Assembly: GCA_013306675.1 (NCBI GenBank)
Contig: JABLUY010000118.1
Span: 46,608 to 110,607, forward strand
Direction: 5' to 3'
From: Thraustochytrium sp. TN22
Lineage: Eukaryota; Sar; Bigyra; Thraustochytrida; Thraustochytriidae
Length of the DNA stretch: 64,000 nt
Position numbers and translations under genes: made by a program. Positions 29,290 to 39,366 of this stretch are shown here, one piece after another. A model generated the notes under the pieces. The model made no database searches, had not been told where the DNA came from, and was given only the letters and a program-made list of their open reading frames with translations. Position 1 is the first letter of the stretch. Every line of letters starts with the position of its first letter.

Positions 29290-31533
29290 TCACAGGACCG
29301 CTGCGCCAGCCCCAAGCTTCGCGGCGAGCCAGCGGCTCGGCTGTGAGGTGTTCGCTGTGGTCATGGCCACCTCGACGGCCGCCAGCACGTCGGCGTCCAC
29401 CCCAGCGGCGCCGGTTGCCGCCTTCTTCTCCGGAATTAGTGCGCCGTCGAGCCACGCGCGCACGTACAGAACCGCCTCGAAGGGCGTCAGCCCGTGCAGC
29501 CCCGGCCAGGCGCACGCGCTCGGCAGCTCGCAGAGCCCTGCCTCTCCGGGCGAGCGCTGGACCATGACGCTCAGCAGGGAGAGCAAGACGCGCTGCGCCG
29601 GGAGGACGTGGGTCTCGAAGTCTGTGGTCGCCACCTCACAGGCCCGCTGCTGCGCGCACGGCCCGAATGGTCCATCTCTCCCGAGTTGCAGCACCGTGCA
29701 AGCGACCGTGCCCTCCTGTGCGCGCCGCGCGCGCGCAATCTCCGCGGCAGCCAGAAGCGTAGCGAGGCCACTTTCTGGCGCGGCGCGCGGCGACGCGGAG
29801 CTCGACGGCTCAGCCCAGCCGGCTCGCGACGTGGGCGTCAAGGCAGGGAGAACCAGAAGGCAGCGCGGAGCGGCCACGGACTCGAGCAGCGCAGTGGCGC
29901 TCGCGACGCGCGGCCGCCACCATGACGCCATCCCCGGCGCCGCGTCGTCGGCGCAACCCGTCACCGCAGAGGCGCTCGGCTGCACAATCTCGAAGCGGTC
30001 GCTCGGCAAGGTGGCAAGCAGCTTGGTCCCCAGCGAGCCGGCTGGCACGCCGTCGCCAGCAGTCCACACGTAGACCTTCTCGCTTGCCTCTCTCAGCGCG
30101 AAGTCGACCTGCTGCGGGACGTTCATGTCCGCGTCACTGCCGGGCGTCAGGAGCACGATGATGACGCTCGCGTGCCGCATCACCTCGCGACAGCAGTCGT
30201 CGAAAGCCGGCGTGAAGCTAATACGCGCGCGTGTCGTTGCCATTTGCCGCATGCACGGCCGCAAGAGGTCCATGTCGTGCTCGGCGCATACAAAGTGCGC
30301 CCGCGCGGCCACGGCGCGCGGCGCGCTGGCCTCGCCGCGCGAGATTGTCGATCGCAGCACCACGGGCCCGAGTGGACCACCTACACGTACGCGGAGGATG
30401 GCGTCGAGCCCGGTCTTGGCGAGCACCGCCGCGCTCCGGCCGCGGATCGACGGCTGCAGCGAGATCACACCATGGCCGCTCACGAAGAGCTCTGACGCTG
30501 GCGGCGCAGCCAGGTCCAACCGCACAAGGTCCCAGCGTCCATTTCGTTCCGCGGGCTTCACCTCGAAGCCGACCCGAAGTCTTTTAGCCGCCCATGAAGC
30601 AGGATCTATGCTGCCTTTGATCGAGTCCATCTCCTCGTCCGCCGGTCCGTCTCTCGCGGAAGCCCCGGCTTGTCTCGTCGCAGGAGCGACTTCTTGCGCG
30701 GGGTCCCCCGCTGCCGACGCGCGCTTTGGGGGCGGCTTGCCGAGGAAGGTGGGCCGGCCTCTGGGAGGCGGAGCCTTCTCCGTCTGCAAGTCGGCCGTCG
30801 GCGCTGTCTTCTGCTCCGCCTGGTCCCCCTCGATCTGCGTTGCGTCCCTCTGCTCGCCGTCGCGCGGCGGCGGCTTGGCCAGCACCGTGGGCCGCCCTTG
30901 CGGCGGGGGCGACTGGTTTCGCTTCGCTTGCGGGCCGGTGGTGGGCGGGGCACCGGGCGGCGGGGGGGGCTTCTTAAAGGGCCCGCCGCGCTTGCTGAGC
31001 GCTGTGCCGAGCTGCGCGAGGAACATGTAGAATGCGCGACGCTCGGGCTCCTCGAAACCAGCACCCTGCGAACCAAAGACGCCCTCGGCGCAGGCCTTCA
31101 ATGCCTGCACGAGCTTGTCCGCCCGCGCCGCGCGGTCTTCGGGCGCACCCGAGCGCGGGCGAATCATGCTGTCGGGCACGTCAGACTGCTGCAGCGGGCC
31201 GTCGCCGGCCTCTGTCATGGCCTCGAAGACGATATCATAGGTCCCGTTGGGGTTCCACCGGCTCACGGTGGCTGCGCGCCATGCGTTGGGTCCCTGACGC
31301 GCCTCGACGCGCTCACCGGCCTTGAACCGACGCTCGCGTCCGCGCTCCTGTTGTTGTTCCAGTTGCTGTTGCTCTAGGCCGGCTTGTCTGCGCGAGGTCG
31401 CGCGTCTCGGGTCCGCTCTGCTCGACGACTTGCGCGGCTCGGCCTTGCTGCTCTCGCGTCGTCCGTGCGGGCTCGGCGCGACCTCGATGCTGTAGTCCTG
31501 CGCCCAAGACCGCAGGCTTCGTGCGCGCAGCAT
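29290..31533 (-). CDS. Large unknown protein with Tudor/SH3-like N-terminal domain
   Basis: 747 residues. After a basic, Gln-rich N-terminus, residues about 70-125 look like a Tudor/Agenet-type barrel (ERVEARQGPNAWRAATVSRW, NGTYDIVFE). A Pro-rich, Lys/Arg-rich region follows (about 180-300) with repeated RPTxLxKPPP-like segments. The C-terminal half looks folded. One stretch (about 410-520: ARAHFVCAEHDMDLL, then HASVIIVLLTPGSDADMNVP) alternates beta strands and helices in a way reminiscent of TIR-like or flavodoxin-like folds, but I cannot assign it. Unrecognised overall. It is convergent with the Yae1-like gene and divergent from phosphoglucomutase. Confidence 0.7.
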   Translation of the reverse strand: MLRARSLRSWAQDYSIEVAPSPHGRRESSKAEPRKSSSRADPRRATSRRQAGLEQQQLEQQQERGRERRFKAGERVEARQGPNAWRAATVSRWNPNGTYDIVFEAMTEAGDGPLQQSDVPDSMIRPRSGAPEDRAARADKLVQALKACAEGVFGSQGAGFEEPERRAFYMFLAQLGTALSKRGGPFKKPPPPPGAPPTTGPQAKRNQSPPPQGRPTVLAKPPPRDGEQRDATQIEGDQAEQKTAPTADLQTEKAPPPRGRPTFLGKPPPKRASAAGDPAQEVAPATRQAGASARDGPADEEMDSIKGSIDPASWAAKRLRVGFEVKPAERNGRWDLVRLDLAAPPASELFVSGHGVISLQPSIRGRSAAVLAKTGLDAILRVRVGGPLGPVVLRSTISRGEASAPRAVAARAHFVCAEHDMDLLRPCMRQMATTRARISFTPAFDDCCREVMRHASVIIVLLTPGSDADMNVPQQVDFALREASEKVYVWTAGDGVPAGSLGTKLLATLPSDRFEIVQPSASAVTGCADDAAPGMASWWRPRVASATALLESVAAPRCLLVLPALTPTSRAGWAEPSSSASPRAAPESGLATLLAAAEIARARRAQEGTVACTVLQLGRDGPFGPCAQQRACEVATTDFETHVLPAQRVLLSLLSVMVQRSPGEAGLCELPSACAWPGLHGLTPFEAVLYVRAWLDGALIPEKKAATGAAGVDADVLAAVEVAMTTANTSQPSRWLAAKLGAGAAVL

Positions 31534-32468
31534 CGCGCCTGCGCGCCTTGCGCTGCGCGCCCTCGCGTTGAGCTAAAGGTTCTCCCCCGAAAAGCGAACC
31601 ACTCGCATCCATGAATCGACTCGGACTGACGTGACAATTGAGCCGTTCACGGATTCGGGGCCGTGGCGCATGCATGCCAGTGCCGCGGCGGAGGCCCGGC
31701 GTGGCGCGAGCCCGGCGCCGGGCCCGCCTCCCTCGTGTAGTCCGAGCACGCGTGCAGCAGACCTGGCGCAACCAACAGTTTCCGTCGGAGGGGCACGCGC
31801 TGGACAGCTAGCTGACGGACGAGCAGCAGCTGACGAGTGGCCATGGTGGAGGATGGGGCGACGGTCTTCCGCCCCATGGGGAGCACGGTACATTTGCCAG
31901 TTCTCGTCGCGCGCCGCCCGTGGCCACAGAAGGCCCGGTCGCCCGGGCCCGCCACGGCTGCCAGGCCGGTGCCACGGCCCGGGCCTTCTTTGCGAGTCTT
32001 GACCGAGGCGAGTGAGTCAGCGACAGTCTTGTGCGCCTGCGCCGCCCGGGCCGCGGAGGCTGCGGAGGTCGATCGTGCAGCGCAGCACAGCGAGCACCAT
32101 CCACTGGTTCCACGCATTCCACTCCTTCCACGGGTGCCCCGGGCCGCCGGCGGCGATTCCCCCTGCGCTTGCTTCGCTTGCTTCGTGCGGCGTTCGTTCG
32201 ATGTCGATCCCGCTGCGCGGCGCTGTGACTCGGAGCCTGGATCTCGGAGTCCTTCAAGTCCAAGTTGCAGACTGCAGTGACGCGACTCGGACAGACAGTG
32301 ATGGTGAGTCACTGAGTCATGTCCTGTCCTCTGGTGAGTCTCGTCTCGCCATTCTCGCCCGGCAGCCGGCGACTCCGAGCAAAACGGGAATCAGGATCGC
32401 GGCGCAGCCTGAGGAGGCAGCGAGCGAAGCTAGGCCCGGAGCGAGTGCGCGAGCGCGCGAGCGGCAGC
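31534..32468. other. Divergent intergenic region, no supported gene
   Basis: 935 bp between the Tudor-like gene and phosphoglucomutase, expected to hold two promoters. Short open frames occur but show no recognisable features. A CCGCCCCATGG/CCATGG-type palindromic patch lies near 31840-31890. Confidence 0.5.
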
Positions 32469-34331
32469 ATGACGGAGGCGCGCGCGGCGGCGGTGCAGTG
32501 GGTGTCGTGGGACCCGAACGAGGAGACGCGCGCTGCGGTGGAGCGGCTCATTGCGGAGAATGACGAGGCCGGCCTGCTCGAGGCCTTCGGGTCGCGCGTG
32601 GCGTTCGGGACGGCCGGCCTGCGCGGCGAGATGGGCCCCGGCACGACGCGCGTGAACGACCTGGTGGCGCTGCAGACCGTGCAGGGCCTGCTGGCGTACC
32701 TGGAGAAGCAGCTGGGCGAGGCGGCGGTCAAGGAGCGCGGCGTGGTGATCGGCTTCGATCACCGGCAGCGTGGCTCGCTCACGTCGCGCGGCTTCGCGGC
32801 CATTATGACTGCGGTCTGCCAGGCGCGCGGCGTCAAGGTGTACCTGCTGCGCGAGATCGTGGCGACGCCCTTCGTGCCGTTCGCGGTGGCCAAGTACGGT
32901 GCGGCGGCCGGCATCATGGAGACGTGCAGCCACAACCCGCGCCCGGACGGCGGCATCAAGATCTACTGGGAGAACGCCGTGCAGCTCCTCTCGCCGCACG
33001 ACGTGGGCATCGCAGAGTGCATCGAGGCGAACCTGGAGCCCTGGTCCAAGGAGGCCGGCACGGCCACGCTCGAGTCCGTTCTGGAGAAGGGCGCGCTCGA
33101 CGTTCTTGACGAGGTTACCGAGGCGTACTACGCGGCGCTGGCCGAGAAGCTGTGCCGCCACAAGGCCGACAACGCGGGCTCCGAGCTCAAGGTCGCGTAC
33201 TCGGCCATGCACGGCGTGGGCCACCGCTGGGCCAAGCAGAGCTTCGCCACCTTTGGCCTGCCGCCCTTCACGCCGGTGGCCGCCCAGGTGGAGCCGGACC
33301 CGGACTTCCCCACCACACCCTTCCCGAACCCGGAGGAGAAGGGCGCGCTCGACCCGGCCATCGAGGCGGCCGACCAGGAAGGCTGCACGCTCATTTTGGC
33401 CAACGACCCGGATGCGGACCGTCTCGCCGTGGCCGAGAAGAAGTCCGATGGCTCTGGATGGCGCGTCTTCACCGGCAACGAAATCGGCGCGCTCCTCGGC
33501 GCCTGGGAGTGGTCCTGCTACCAGAAGCAAAAGGCCACCGCGGCCGCCGAGACGGAGGACGCGAACGGCGCCGGCGGCGACGACGCCGCCGCCGCCGAGG
33601 GCAAGGCCAAGCGCGCGCGCGCGAGCAAGGGGGTTGCCATGGTGGCCTCGACCGTCTCGTCCAAGATGCTGCGCGCCATCGGCGAGGCCGAGGGCTTCCG
33701 CTTCGACGAGACGCTCACGGGTTTCAAGTGGATTGGCAACCAGACGCTCAAGCTCCGCGAGGAGGGCTACGACGTGCTCTTTGGCTTCGAGGAGGCCATC
33801 GGCTTCTGCGTCGGCGACATGGTCCCGGACAAGGACGGCATCTCTGCCATCTCTGTCTTCACCGAGATGGCCGTTCAGTTGCACAAGGAGGGCAAGACCT
33901 GCGCCGACCACCTGCTGGCGCTCCAGCAAAAGTACGGCTTTTTCATCACGAACAACGGTTACGTGCTCAGCCGTGACATCGAGGCCAACAAGCGCGTGTT
34001 CGCCTCGCTCGGCACCAACGGCGACTATGTCAAGACCTGTGGCAAGTACAAGGTCAAGCACGTGCGCGACCTCCTCGCGCCCGGCTTCGACTCTTCGCAG
34101 CCGGACAACATGCCGGTGCTCCCGGTCTCCTCCTCCTCCTCCATGCTCACCTTCACCTTTGAAAATGGCTGCGTCGCCACGCTCCGCATGAGTGGCACCG
34201 AGCCCAAGCTCAAGTACTACTGTGAGCTCGGCGGCTCCGACCCGGACAAGGTGCGCGAGGAGCTCGACGACCTTGTCGAGAACGGGATTCGTGGCGAGTG
34301 GCTCAAGGAGCTCATTGGCAACTCCGACTGA
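32469..34331 (+). CDS. Phosphoglucomutase/phosphopentomutase (PGM2-like)
   Basis: A 620-residue alpha-D-phosphohexomutase of the PGM2 class, interconverting glucose-1-P and glucose-6-P and/or ribose-1-P and ribose-5-P. The phosphoserine is Ser154 in METCSHNPRPDGG, a slight variant of the usual TASHNP. The metal loop is DPDADR (about 313-318). The sugar-binding loop is FGFEEAIGF, and the phosphate-binding loop near the C-terminus is RMSGTEPKLKYY. The early FGTAGLRGEMGPG motif is typical. An Ala/Asp-rich low-complexity insert lies at about 360-385. The ATG at 32469 puts the family-type N-terminus (WDPNEETRAAV) in place; upstream frame is repeat-like leader. Confidence 0.95.
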   Translation: MTEARAAAVQWVSWDPNEETRAAVERLIAENDEAGLLEAFGSRVAFGTAGLRGEMGPGTTRVNDLVALQTVQGLLAYLEKQLGEAAVKERGVVIGFDHRQRGSLTSRGFAAIMTAVCQARGVKVYLLREIVATPFVPFAVAKYGAAAGIMETCSHNPRPDGGIKIYWENAVQLLSPHDVGIAECIEANLEPWSKEAGTATLESVLEKGALDVLDEVTEAYYAALAEKLCRHKADNAGSELKVAYSAMHGVGHRWAKQSFATFGLPPFTPVAAQVEPDPDFPTTPFPNPEEKGALDPAIEAADQEGCTLILANDPDADRLAVAEKKSDGSGWRVFTGNEIGALLGAWEWSCYQKQKATAAAETEDANGAGGDDAAAAEGKAKRARASKGVAMVASTVSSKMLRAIGEAEGFRFDETLTGFKWIGNQTLKLREEGYDVLFGFEEAIGFCVGDMVPDKDGISAISVFTEMAVQLHKEGKTCADHLLALQQKYGFFITNNGYVLSRDIEANKRVFASLGTNGDYVKTCGKYKVKHVRDLLAPGFDSSQPDNMPVLPVSSSSSMLTFTFENGCVATLRMSGTEPKLKYYCELGGSDPDKVREELDDLVENGIRGEWLKELIGNSD

Positions 34332-34494
34332 GCGGGCGAGCCAGCCATCGTCACGTGTGCAGTAAATAGGGATGCAATGAACTTGAAGCAGCAGAGTAAT
34401 GAACGTCGAAGAAGATGCCAAAGTTAGCTTTTTTTGTTGTTGTTGTTGTTGGTGTTGGTGGTGGTGGGAACCTTTGTGAATCATGCACCTTTCA
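34332..34494. repeat. Short convergent 3' region with TTG/GTT repeat
   Basis: 163 bp between two stop codons, containing a TTG/GTT/GTG run at about 34427-34470. No gene. Confidence 0.7.
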
Positions 34495-37400
34495 TCAGTA
34501 CGGCGGCGCCTGCGCGCTGCCAGAGTAGTACTGCAGGTAGTGCAGAAACAGCTGGTGGTCCGGGTGCTCGTATTGGGCGAACGGGTACTGGTTCAAGCGA
34601 TGTGCCAGGAGGTTGAACGCGCTTGGTCCATCCGAAGCGTTGTTCTGCACGCAGTACGAAGCCGTCTGAGCAACGAAATTCCGCTCCGCCTCCGAGGGCG
34701 TCCGAGGCGGTGGCACGGGCACGCTTGGTCCGGGTGTCGCCTTGCGTGCCTCGCTCGACCGCCGAATGGAGCTGAGCAAGTTCTGCAGGCCACCAAGGGA
34801 CGGCTTGGCCGCATCAGCGGCGACGGCAGCATTAGCAGTGGCACTAGCAGCTGGTGCCGATGCTGGTGCTGTTGCTGGTGCGGCAGCAGGAGCACCACTC
34901 GCAAAGGGAGCACGAGTAGGAGCCCCACCGTTGGTAGCTTGGCTCGTTCCAGGCGTGCCCCCTGCGGCGGTCTCCGCTTCGGCCGCCTTGAGGTAGCTGG
35001 GCGGCTCATAGTCTTTGGGATTCTGTTCGCTCTCGAGCGGGGCGCACGCAAGGCGCGCCCGCAGATCTGGGAGACTGGCGGGCTTGACGACCAGAATAGC
35101 GGCGCCAAGCTTGGTGCTGCGCACGAAGGCGCGCGCCTGAGGGAATTGCGTCACGGTGCGCGGCGGCACCAGGTACACGAGGGCGCCATCGCTCAGCTCA
35201 ATGACACCCACACGGTCCGATTTTTCCAGGTCCCTCCACGCCGCCTTGGCCTCCTCGCGCCCCGCGCCGGCCATCATCTCGGCCACCACGTATTGGCGCG
35301 AGGACTGCGGGTGCGTCGCGACCGTCTGCAAGTAACCAAGCGCCTTGTCGGGCCGCACGTGGCCATTCAGACGGAGCGTCTGGCCCTGCGGGCCCAGCAG
35401 GCTAAGCGTCGCGCTGCCCAACAGCCGCTTGGCTGCCGGGATCCCCGGCCCATACACGATCGACTCTGGCCGCAGCGTCAGCACGGCGCGCTCGTGCCGA
35501 AATCGCCCCTGCCACGAGCGCCGCTGGAGCTTCTTCTCCGGGCGCGTCTCACCCTCCGCCTCCGCCCCGTTATCCTCTGTTTCACCTTCGTCGCGCAGGA
35601 CGTCGCGCAGCGACGGAAGCGGTTCTTGGTTCGACTCGGCCGCGGCGGCGCGCTCCTTGAGCTCCTTCGCCTTGGCGTCTGCCTGTGCCCGCGCCTTGGC
35701 CAACGCCAGCGCTTCCGCCTCCGCCTTGGCGCGCGCCTCGGCGATCTTGGCGTCGATCGGGTGCACGGCAGGCTTGCCCGCATCCCCAGCGGATGGCCTC
35801 GTGCCTTTGTTCGTCCTGTCTTGTGCGTTCGCTTTCTGCTGCTGTTGCTGCTGCTTCTGTTCCTGAAGTTGTTGCGGTGCTTCTTGTTGTTGTTGCTGCT
35901 GCTGCTGCTGCTGCGCCGCCACGTCGGTGGGTACCAGGACGGTCGACTGCCGCACCTCTTGCAGCTCGCGCTCCACCTTCTTCCTGAACTGATCGCCTGC
36001 CAGGTCTGCGGTGCGCATCTGCGCCAGCGCGGTTGGCGTCAGCTTGCGGTCCAGCAACGAGCGCAAGAGCGGCAAGTTCTGCTTCAAGTTCGTGCAGATA
36101 GACCGCACCCTCTGACCATAGTCGAAACCGGCCCCCTCTCGGCTGCGCCACCGCGCTGCAGCCTCGTCCCAGTAGAAGAATTTGCATTCGCTGAAGATTG
36201 CCGCCTCCACCTCTGAGGCCAGCATGCTGACCTGGGGCGTGCCGGTCCCCGCAGCCTCGGCCGAAGCGTCCGCGCTGGAGCCGCCTTCCAGGATGCGCTT
36301 GACCACCTTACGCGCGAGCTTGCGCTTCCTCACGAGGGCCTCATCCTGCGCAGCTGGATCGCTAGCGCGCGGGACGGCCGCAAGCCAATCCTGTGTCTTG
36401 GCGGCCGGAGTCGCAGTCACGCTTGCCTTGATGATCTTGCGGCCCCGCGCGCGCCGCTTCTCCTTCTTCTCCTTTCTGTCCTTGTCTCGCTTCTTCTTCT
36501 TCTCCTTCTTCTTCTCCTTCTTTTCTTTCTTCTCCTTCTTCTCCTTGCGCGGCTTCTTCTGTCTGCCGGCCGGCCCGTCCGTCGCGGAAGGGCGTCGCCT
36601 GCGCTTGCCCGAGGCAGGGTCCTCCATGTACTCCTCGTCCTCCTCGTGGACAATGGCTCCATCGGAGGAGGACTCGTCCTCATCGTCACCCGAGCCGTAC
36701 GCGGAAGCGTCTTCTTCGTCCACCGCCGGAATGGGCTCGTCCTCGTTCACGTGAAAAGTCTCTGCGGTGCTCACCCAGGCAAAGCTTTCGGAGCCGTCCC
36801 GGGAACGCGCCGCGCCATCCTCGAAGAGGTGCATGTACTCGACACGATTGTCCGTGTAGTGCACACAGTGCAGATCGCGCTCGCGGTCGAAGGCGCGGAC
36901 CTTGCCAAGCCAGAATTGCCCTGGCTCCCCCTCCACCTTGATGAAGTTGCCCACAATGAGGTTCGCAAAGGAGGACGCCGGCGCGCCATCGTCGCTCTCA
37001 CGGTCAAAGGTGTCCGCACGGGCGGCAGTGGCGTCTTCTGGGCTGTCGGCCGCCTCCGGCGGCGCCTCGCCGCGTCGTCCCCGCGAGCGGCTGTTGTCGA
37101 GCACGCGCGTCATCGCGCGGATCTGCTTCTCGAAGCCCTTCTGCTGCTCCGCTGACGGCGAAAAGGTGGTGGACGGTGCTGCCTCGCGCCATGCGATGTG
37201 ATCCTTGCCGTCCGGCGAGAGCGCCTCGCCATCCCACTGGAAAAGGATCGACTCTACCTCGCCAGTCGCGTACGTTACAAAGTGCAGCCTGTCCAGGTTC
37301 TTGTAGGCGGCGACGCGAGCCAAGTACCATTGGCCGTCGTAGTCAATTTCCACGAGCCGGCCCACGAGGCCTCGCCGCCAGCGCTCCACCTCGGAGGCCA

Positions 37401-39366
37401 GCTTGGTGTCCACCCGGTTCCACAGCGTCTGCGCCGCCCGGTAGCGATCCACGACCGCCTCGGCGCAGCCACGCGCCGCGGCGACGGCGTCGCGGTTGGA
37501 AAGCGCATCTGCGAGCTCCTCGTCTTGCGGCGCCTCGGGCCCGGCCCCGGCCCCGCTCGGCTTGGCGCTTGCTTGCTTGCCGCCGGACCCGCTGGCATCC
37601 GCCAGCCCCACGCGCTCGCCGTCCTGGAGGACGCCGTGCAGCTGCTCCAACGCAAGGCCAACGTCCCTGCGCGGCGCGCCCTGCGTGGTCTCGCGCAGGC
37701 AGCCGTGTAGGACCGGCTCCACCTCCTTTAGCTTATCCGTGGAGGCCAGATGCCACTCGCAGCATGCCAGCAGGACCCACGCCTGGCTCCGCTCTGGAAT
37801 CCAGACGCCGGCCGCGGCATCCTCGTCCTCTTCCAAAGCGCCCCGGAGAGCGACCGCCGCGTCGGTCACAGCCTGGTTCAGCGCCGGGGGGTCGAGATCG
37901 CCCGCCACCTTGGTGCGCAAGGAGGCGGCTACCCTGGTGATGGCATCCACGTACCTCGCGCACCGCGCCTCGGCGAGCTCTAGCAGCTCCAGTACGCGCC
38001 CGGCGAGAATGGCCTCCTCAACGCAGGTGCTCGAGGCGACTGGGTCCGCGTCAGCCTTATCGAGCAGCTGCGGCACGCCGCAGGCGCGACCCTGGTCCCG
38101 CAGGTCGTGCAGCTCTTCCAGGGTGAGCTCGGCCGGGTCGACCCAGGTCAGCTTAGCGCGCACGGTGTCCACGTCGGTATCTGCCTCGTCCGTGCCGGTC
38201 ACGAGGACCCTTGAGCCGGAATGCAGCAGCCCGCGCCGCGCCTGCTGCCGCCAGGCACGCATGTCGCGAAGCTGCCAGACCTCCTCGGCGCCGGGCACCA
38301 GGATCGGCAGGCCCTCGAGCGCGATGCACCGCTGTTCGATGTCCTGCTCGCACTGCTCCAGGATGCGCGAGGTAGGGCGTGCCGAGCCGTCCGCGTCTCC
38401 CCTCGCGCGCGCCAGAAGGTCGCGGATGCCATCGCGCAGACCATGGGCCAGCGCGGCCGTCGACGCCAGATTCGCCACGTGCTCGCCCCCGATGAGCGGG
38501 AAGCCCTCCGACGCCTGCGTGCGCATCTCCTGAAAGGCGTCCCATGACAGGCGCCCCGCCGCAGGCTGGCGGTGTTGCGCCGCGCTGCGCCGGCCGGTGC
38601 GCGTGGCGCGCAGAGACGGGAGCACGGTGCGATACCTTCGCACCCACTTCTGGTACGCACGCAGGTTTTCGCGCAGCTCGCGTACCTCAGGCACGGCGCG
38701 CAGAGGCACCGCACCCTTGTCAAACTCCTGTAGAAGCGAGCCCGCGTCCATCGGCGCAACGCCACCCTTTTTAGCGGCCTTCTCCAGGACCTCGGCACCG
38801 CGCAGGCGCCAGCGGAGCGGCCCGTCAATGTACGCACGGACCCCGCTCTCCGCCTGCTCTTCGCTTGGCGCAAGCTTGGCGGCGGCCGCCTCGAGCAGCG
38901 CTGGGTCATGCACGGGCGCGTCGGCCTCTGCGCCAGCGTCCCGGAGCGCACGCAGCGCCGCAGCAGGCAGCTCCCAGGCGTCGCCTTCCGCGGGCGTCGC
39001 CGCCTCCTCACGCAAGACAATCCGGGTGGCAGGTTCGAGCGCGTGCAAGGCCTCGTCCTCCCCATTTCCTGCCTCCTTCTCTTCATCCTCTGCCTTGGGC
39101 TGCTTCGCGGCCGCGGCAGCATCTCCCTCCCGCCCTTCTTGTCCTGATGCAGAAAGCTTTCCGTGCTCATTGTTTACTGCGGCTTGCCAATCCGTCTCCT
39201 CGGCCTCCGCGGCCTTGACTTCGTCGTACCTCTCGCCATCGGCGCCGTCGCCGTCGGCCCACGTGTCCACGGCCTCCACGGCCTCGAGCAGCAGCTGCTC
39301 CTCCGCCGTCATGTCGAGCCCCTCCACGTCAAGGAGCTCCACGTGCTCCATCGCGCCCTGCTCCAT
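34495..39366 (-). CDS. Tudor-Tudor-TFIIS-M-SPOC protein (PHF3/Bye1-like transcription factor)
   Basis: A 1,623-residue nuclear protein. The acidic N-terminus is followed by a helical region (about 140-650). Two Tudor-like domains follow (about 660-720, VEIDYDGQWYLARVAAY; about 800-865, KVEGEPGQFWLGKVRAFD), each about 60 residues with the same W-x-L-x-x-V-x-x-[YF] core. A Lys/Glu-rich stretch (about 935-980) may be a nuclear signal. The TFIIS central domain is at about 1020-1145 (RVRSICTNLKQNLPLLRSLL, TPTALAQMRTADLAGDQFRK). After a Gln-rich linker, a SPOC domain occupies about 1280-1440 (WQGRFRHERAVLTL, RVGVIELSDGALVYLVPP). TFIIS-M plus SPOC is the architecture of Bye1, PHF3 and DIDO, which bind RNA polymerase II and its phosphorylated tail. 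Double Tudor in place of a PHD finger is unusual. Confidence 0.8.
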   Translation of the reverse strand: MEQGAMEHVELLDVEGLDMTAEEQLLLEAVEAVDTWADGDGADGERYDEVKAAEAEETDWQAAVNNEHGKLSASGQEGREGDAAAAAKQPKAEDEEKEAGNGEDEALHALEPATRIVLREEAATPAEGDAWELPAAALRALRDAGAEADAPVHDPALLEAAAAKLAPSEEQAESGVRAYIDGPLRWRLRGAEVLEKAAKKGGVAPMDAGSLLQEFDKGAVPLRAVPEVRELRENLRAYQKWVRRYRTVLPSLRATRTGRRSAAQHRQPAAGRLSWDAFQEMRTQASEGFPLIGGEHVANLASTAALAHGLRDGIRDLLARARGDADGSARPTSRILEQCEQDIEQRCIALEGLPILVPGAEEVWQLRDMRAWRQQARRGLLHSGSRVLVTGTDEADTDVDTVRAKLTWVDPAELTLEELHDLRDQGRACGVPQLLDKADADPVASSTCVEEAILAGRVLELLELAEARCARYVDAITRVAASLRTKVAGDLDPPALNQAVTDAAVALRGALEEDEDAAAGVWIPERSQAWVLLACCEWHLASTDKLKEVEPVLHGCLRETTQGAPRRDVGLALEQLHGVLQDGERVGLADASGSGGKQASAKPSGAGAGPEAPQDEELADALSNRDAVAAARGCAEAVVDRYRAAQTLWNRVDTKLASEVERWRRGLVGRLVEIDYDGQWYLARVAAYKNLDRLHFVTYATGEVESILFQWDGEALSPDGKDHIAWREAAPSTTFSPSAEQQKGFEKQIRAMTRVLDNSRSRGRRGEAPPEAADSPEDATAARADTFDRESDDGAPASSFANLIVGNFIKVEGEPGQFWLGKVRAFDRERDLHCVHYTDNRVEYMHLFEDGAARSRDGSESFAWVSTAETFHVNEDEPIPAVDEEDASAYGSGDDEDESSSDGAIVHEEDEEYMEDPASGKRRRRPSATDGPAGRQKKPRKEKKEKKEKKEKKKEKKKKRDKDRKEKKEKRRARGRKIIKASVTATPAAKTQDWLAAVPRASDPAAQDEALVRKRKLARKVVKRILEGGSSADASAEAAGTGTPQVSMLASEVEAAIFSECKFFYWDEAAARWRSREGAGFDYGQRVRSICTNLKQNLPLLRSLLDRKLTPTALAQMRTADLAGDQFRKKVERELQEVRQSTVLVPTDVAAQQQQQQQQQQEAPQQLQEQKQQQQQQKANAQDRTNKGTRPSAGDAGKPAVHPIDAKIAEARAKAEAEALALAKARAQADAKAKELKERAAAAESNQEPLPSLRDVLRDEGETEDNGAEAEGETRPEKKLQRRSWQGRFRHERAVLTLRPESIVYGPGIPAAKRLLGSATLSLLGPQGQTLRLNGHVRPDKALGYLQTVATHPQSSRQYVVAEMMAGAGREEAKAAWRDLEKSDRVGVIELSDGALVYLVPPRTVTQFPQARAFVRSTKLGAAILVVKPASLPDLRARLACAPLESEQNPKDYEPPSYLKAAEAETAAGGTPGTSQATNGGAPTRAPFASGAPAAAPATAPASAPAASATANAAVAADAAKPSLGGLQNLLSSIRRSSEARKATPGPSVPVPPPRTPSEAERNFVAQTASYCVQNNASDGPSAFNLLAHRLNQYPFAQYEHPDHQLFLHYLQYYSGSAQAPPY

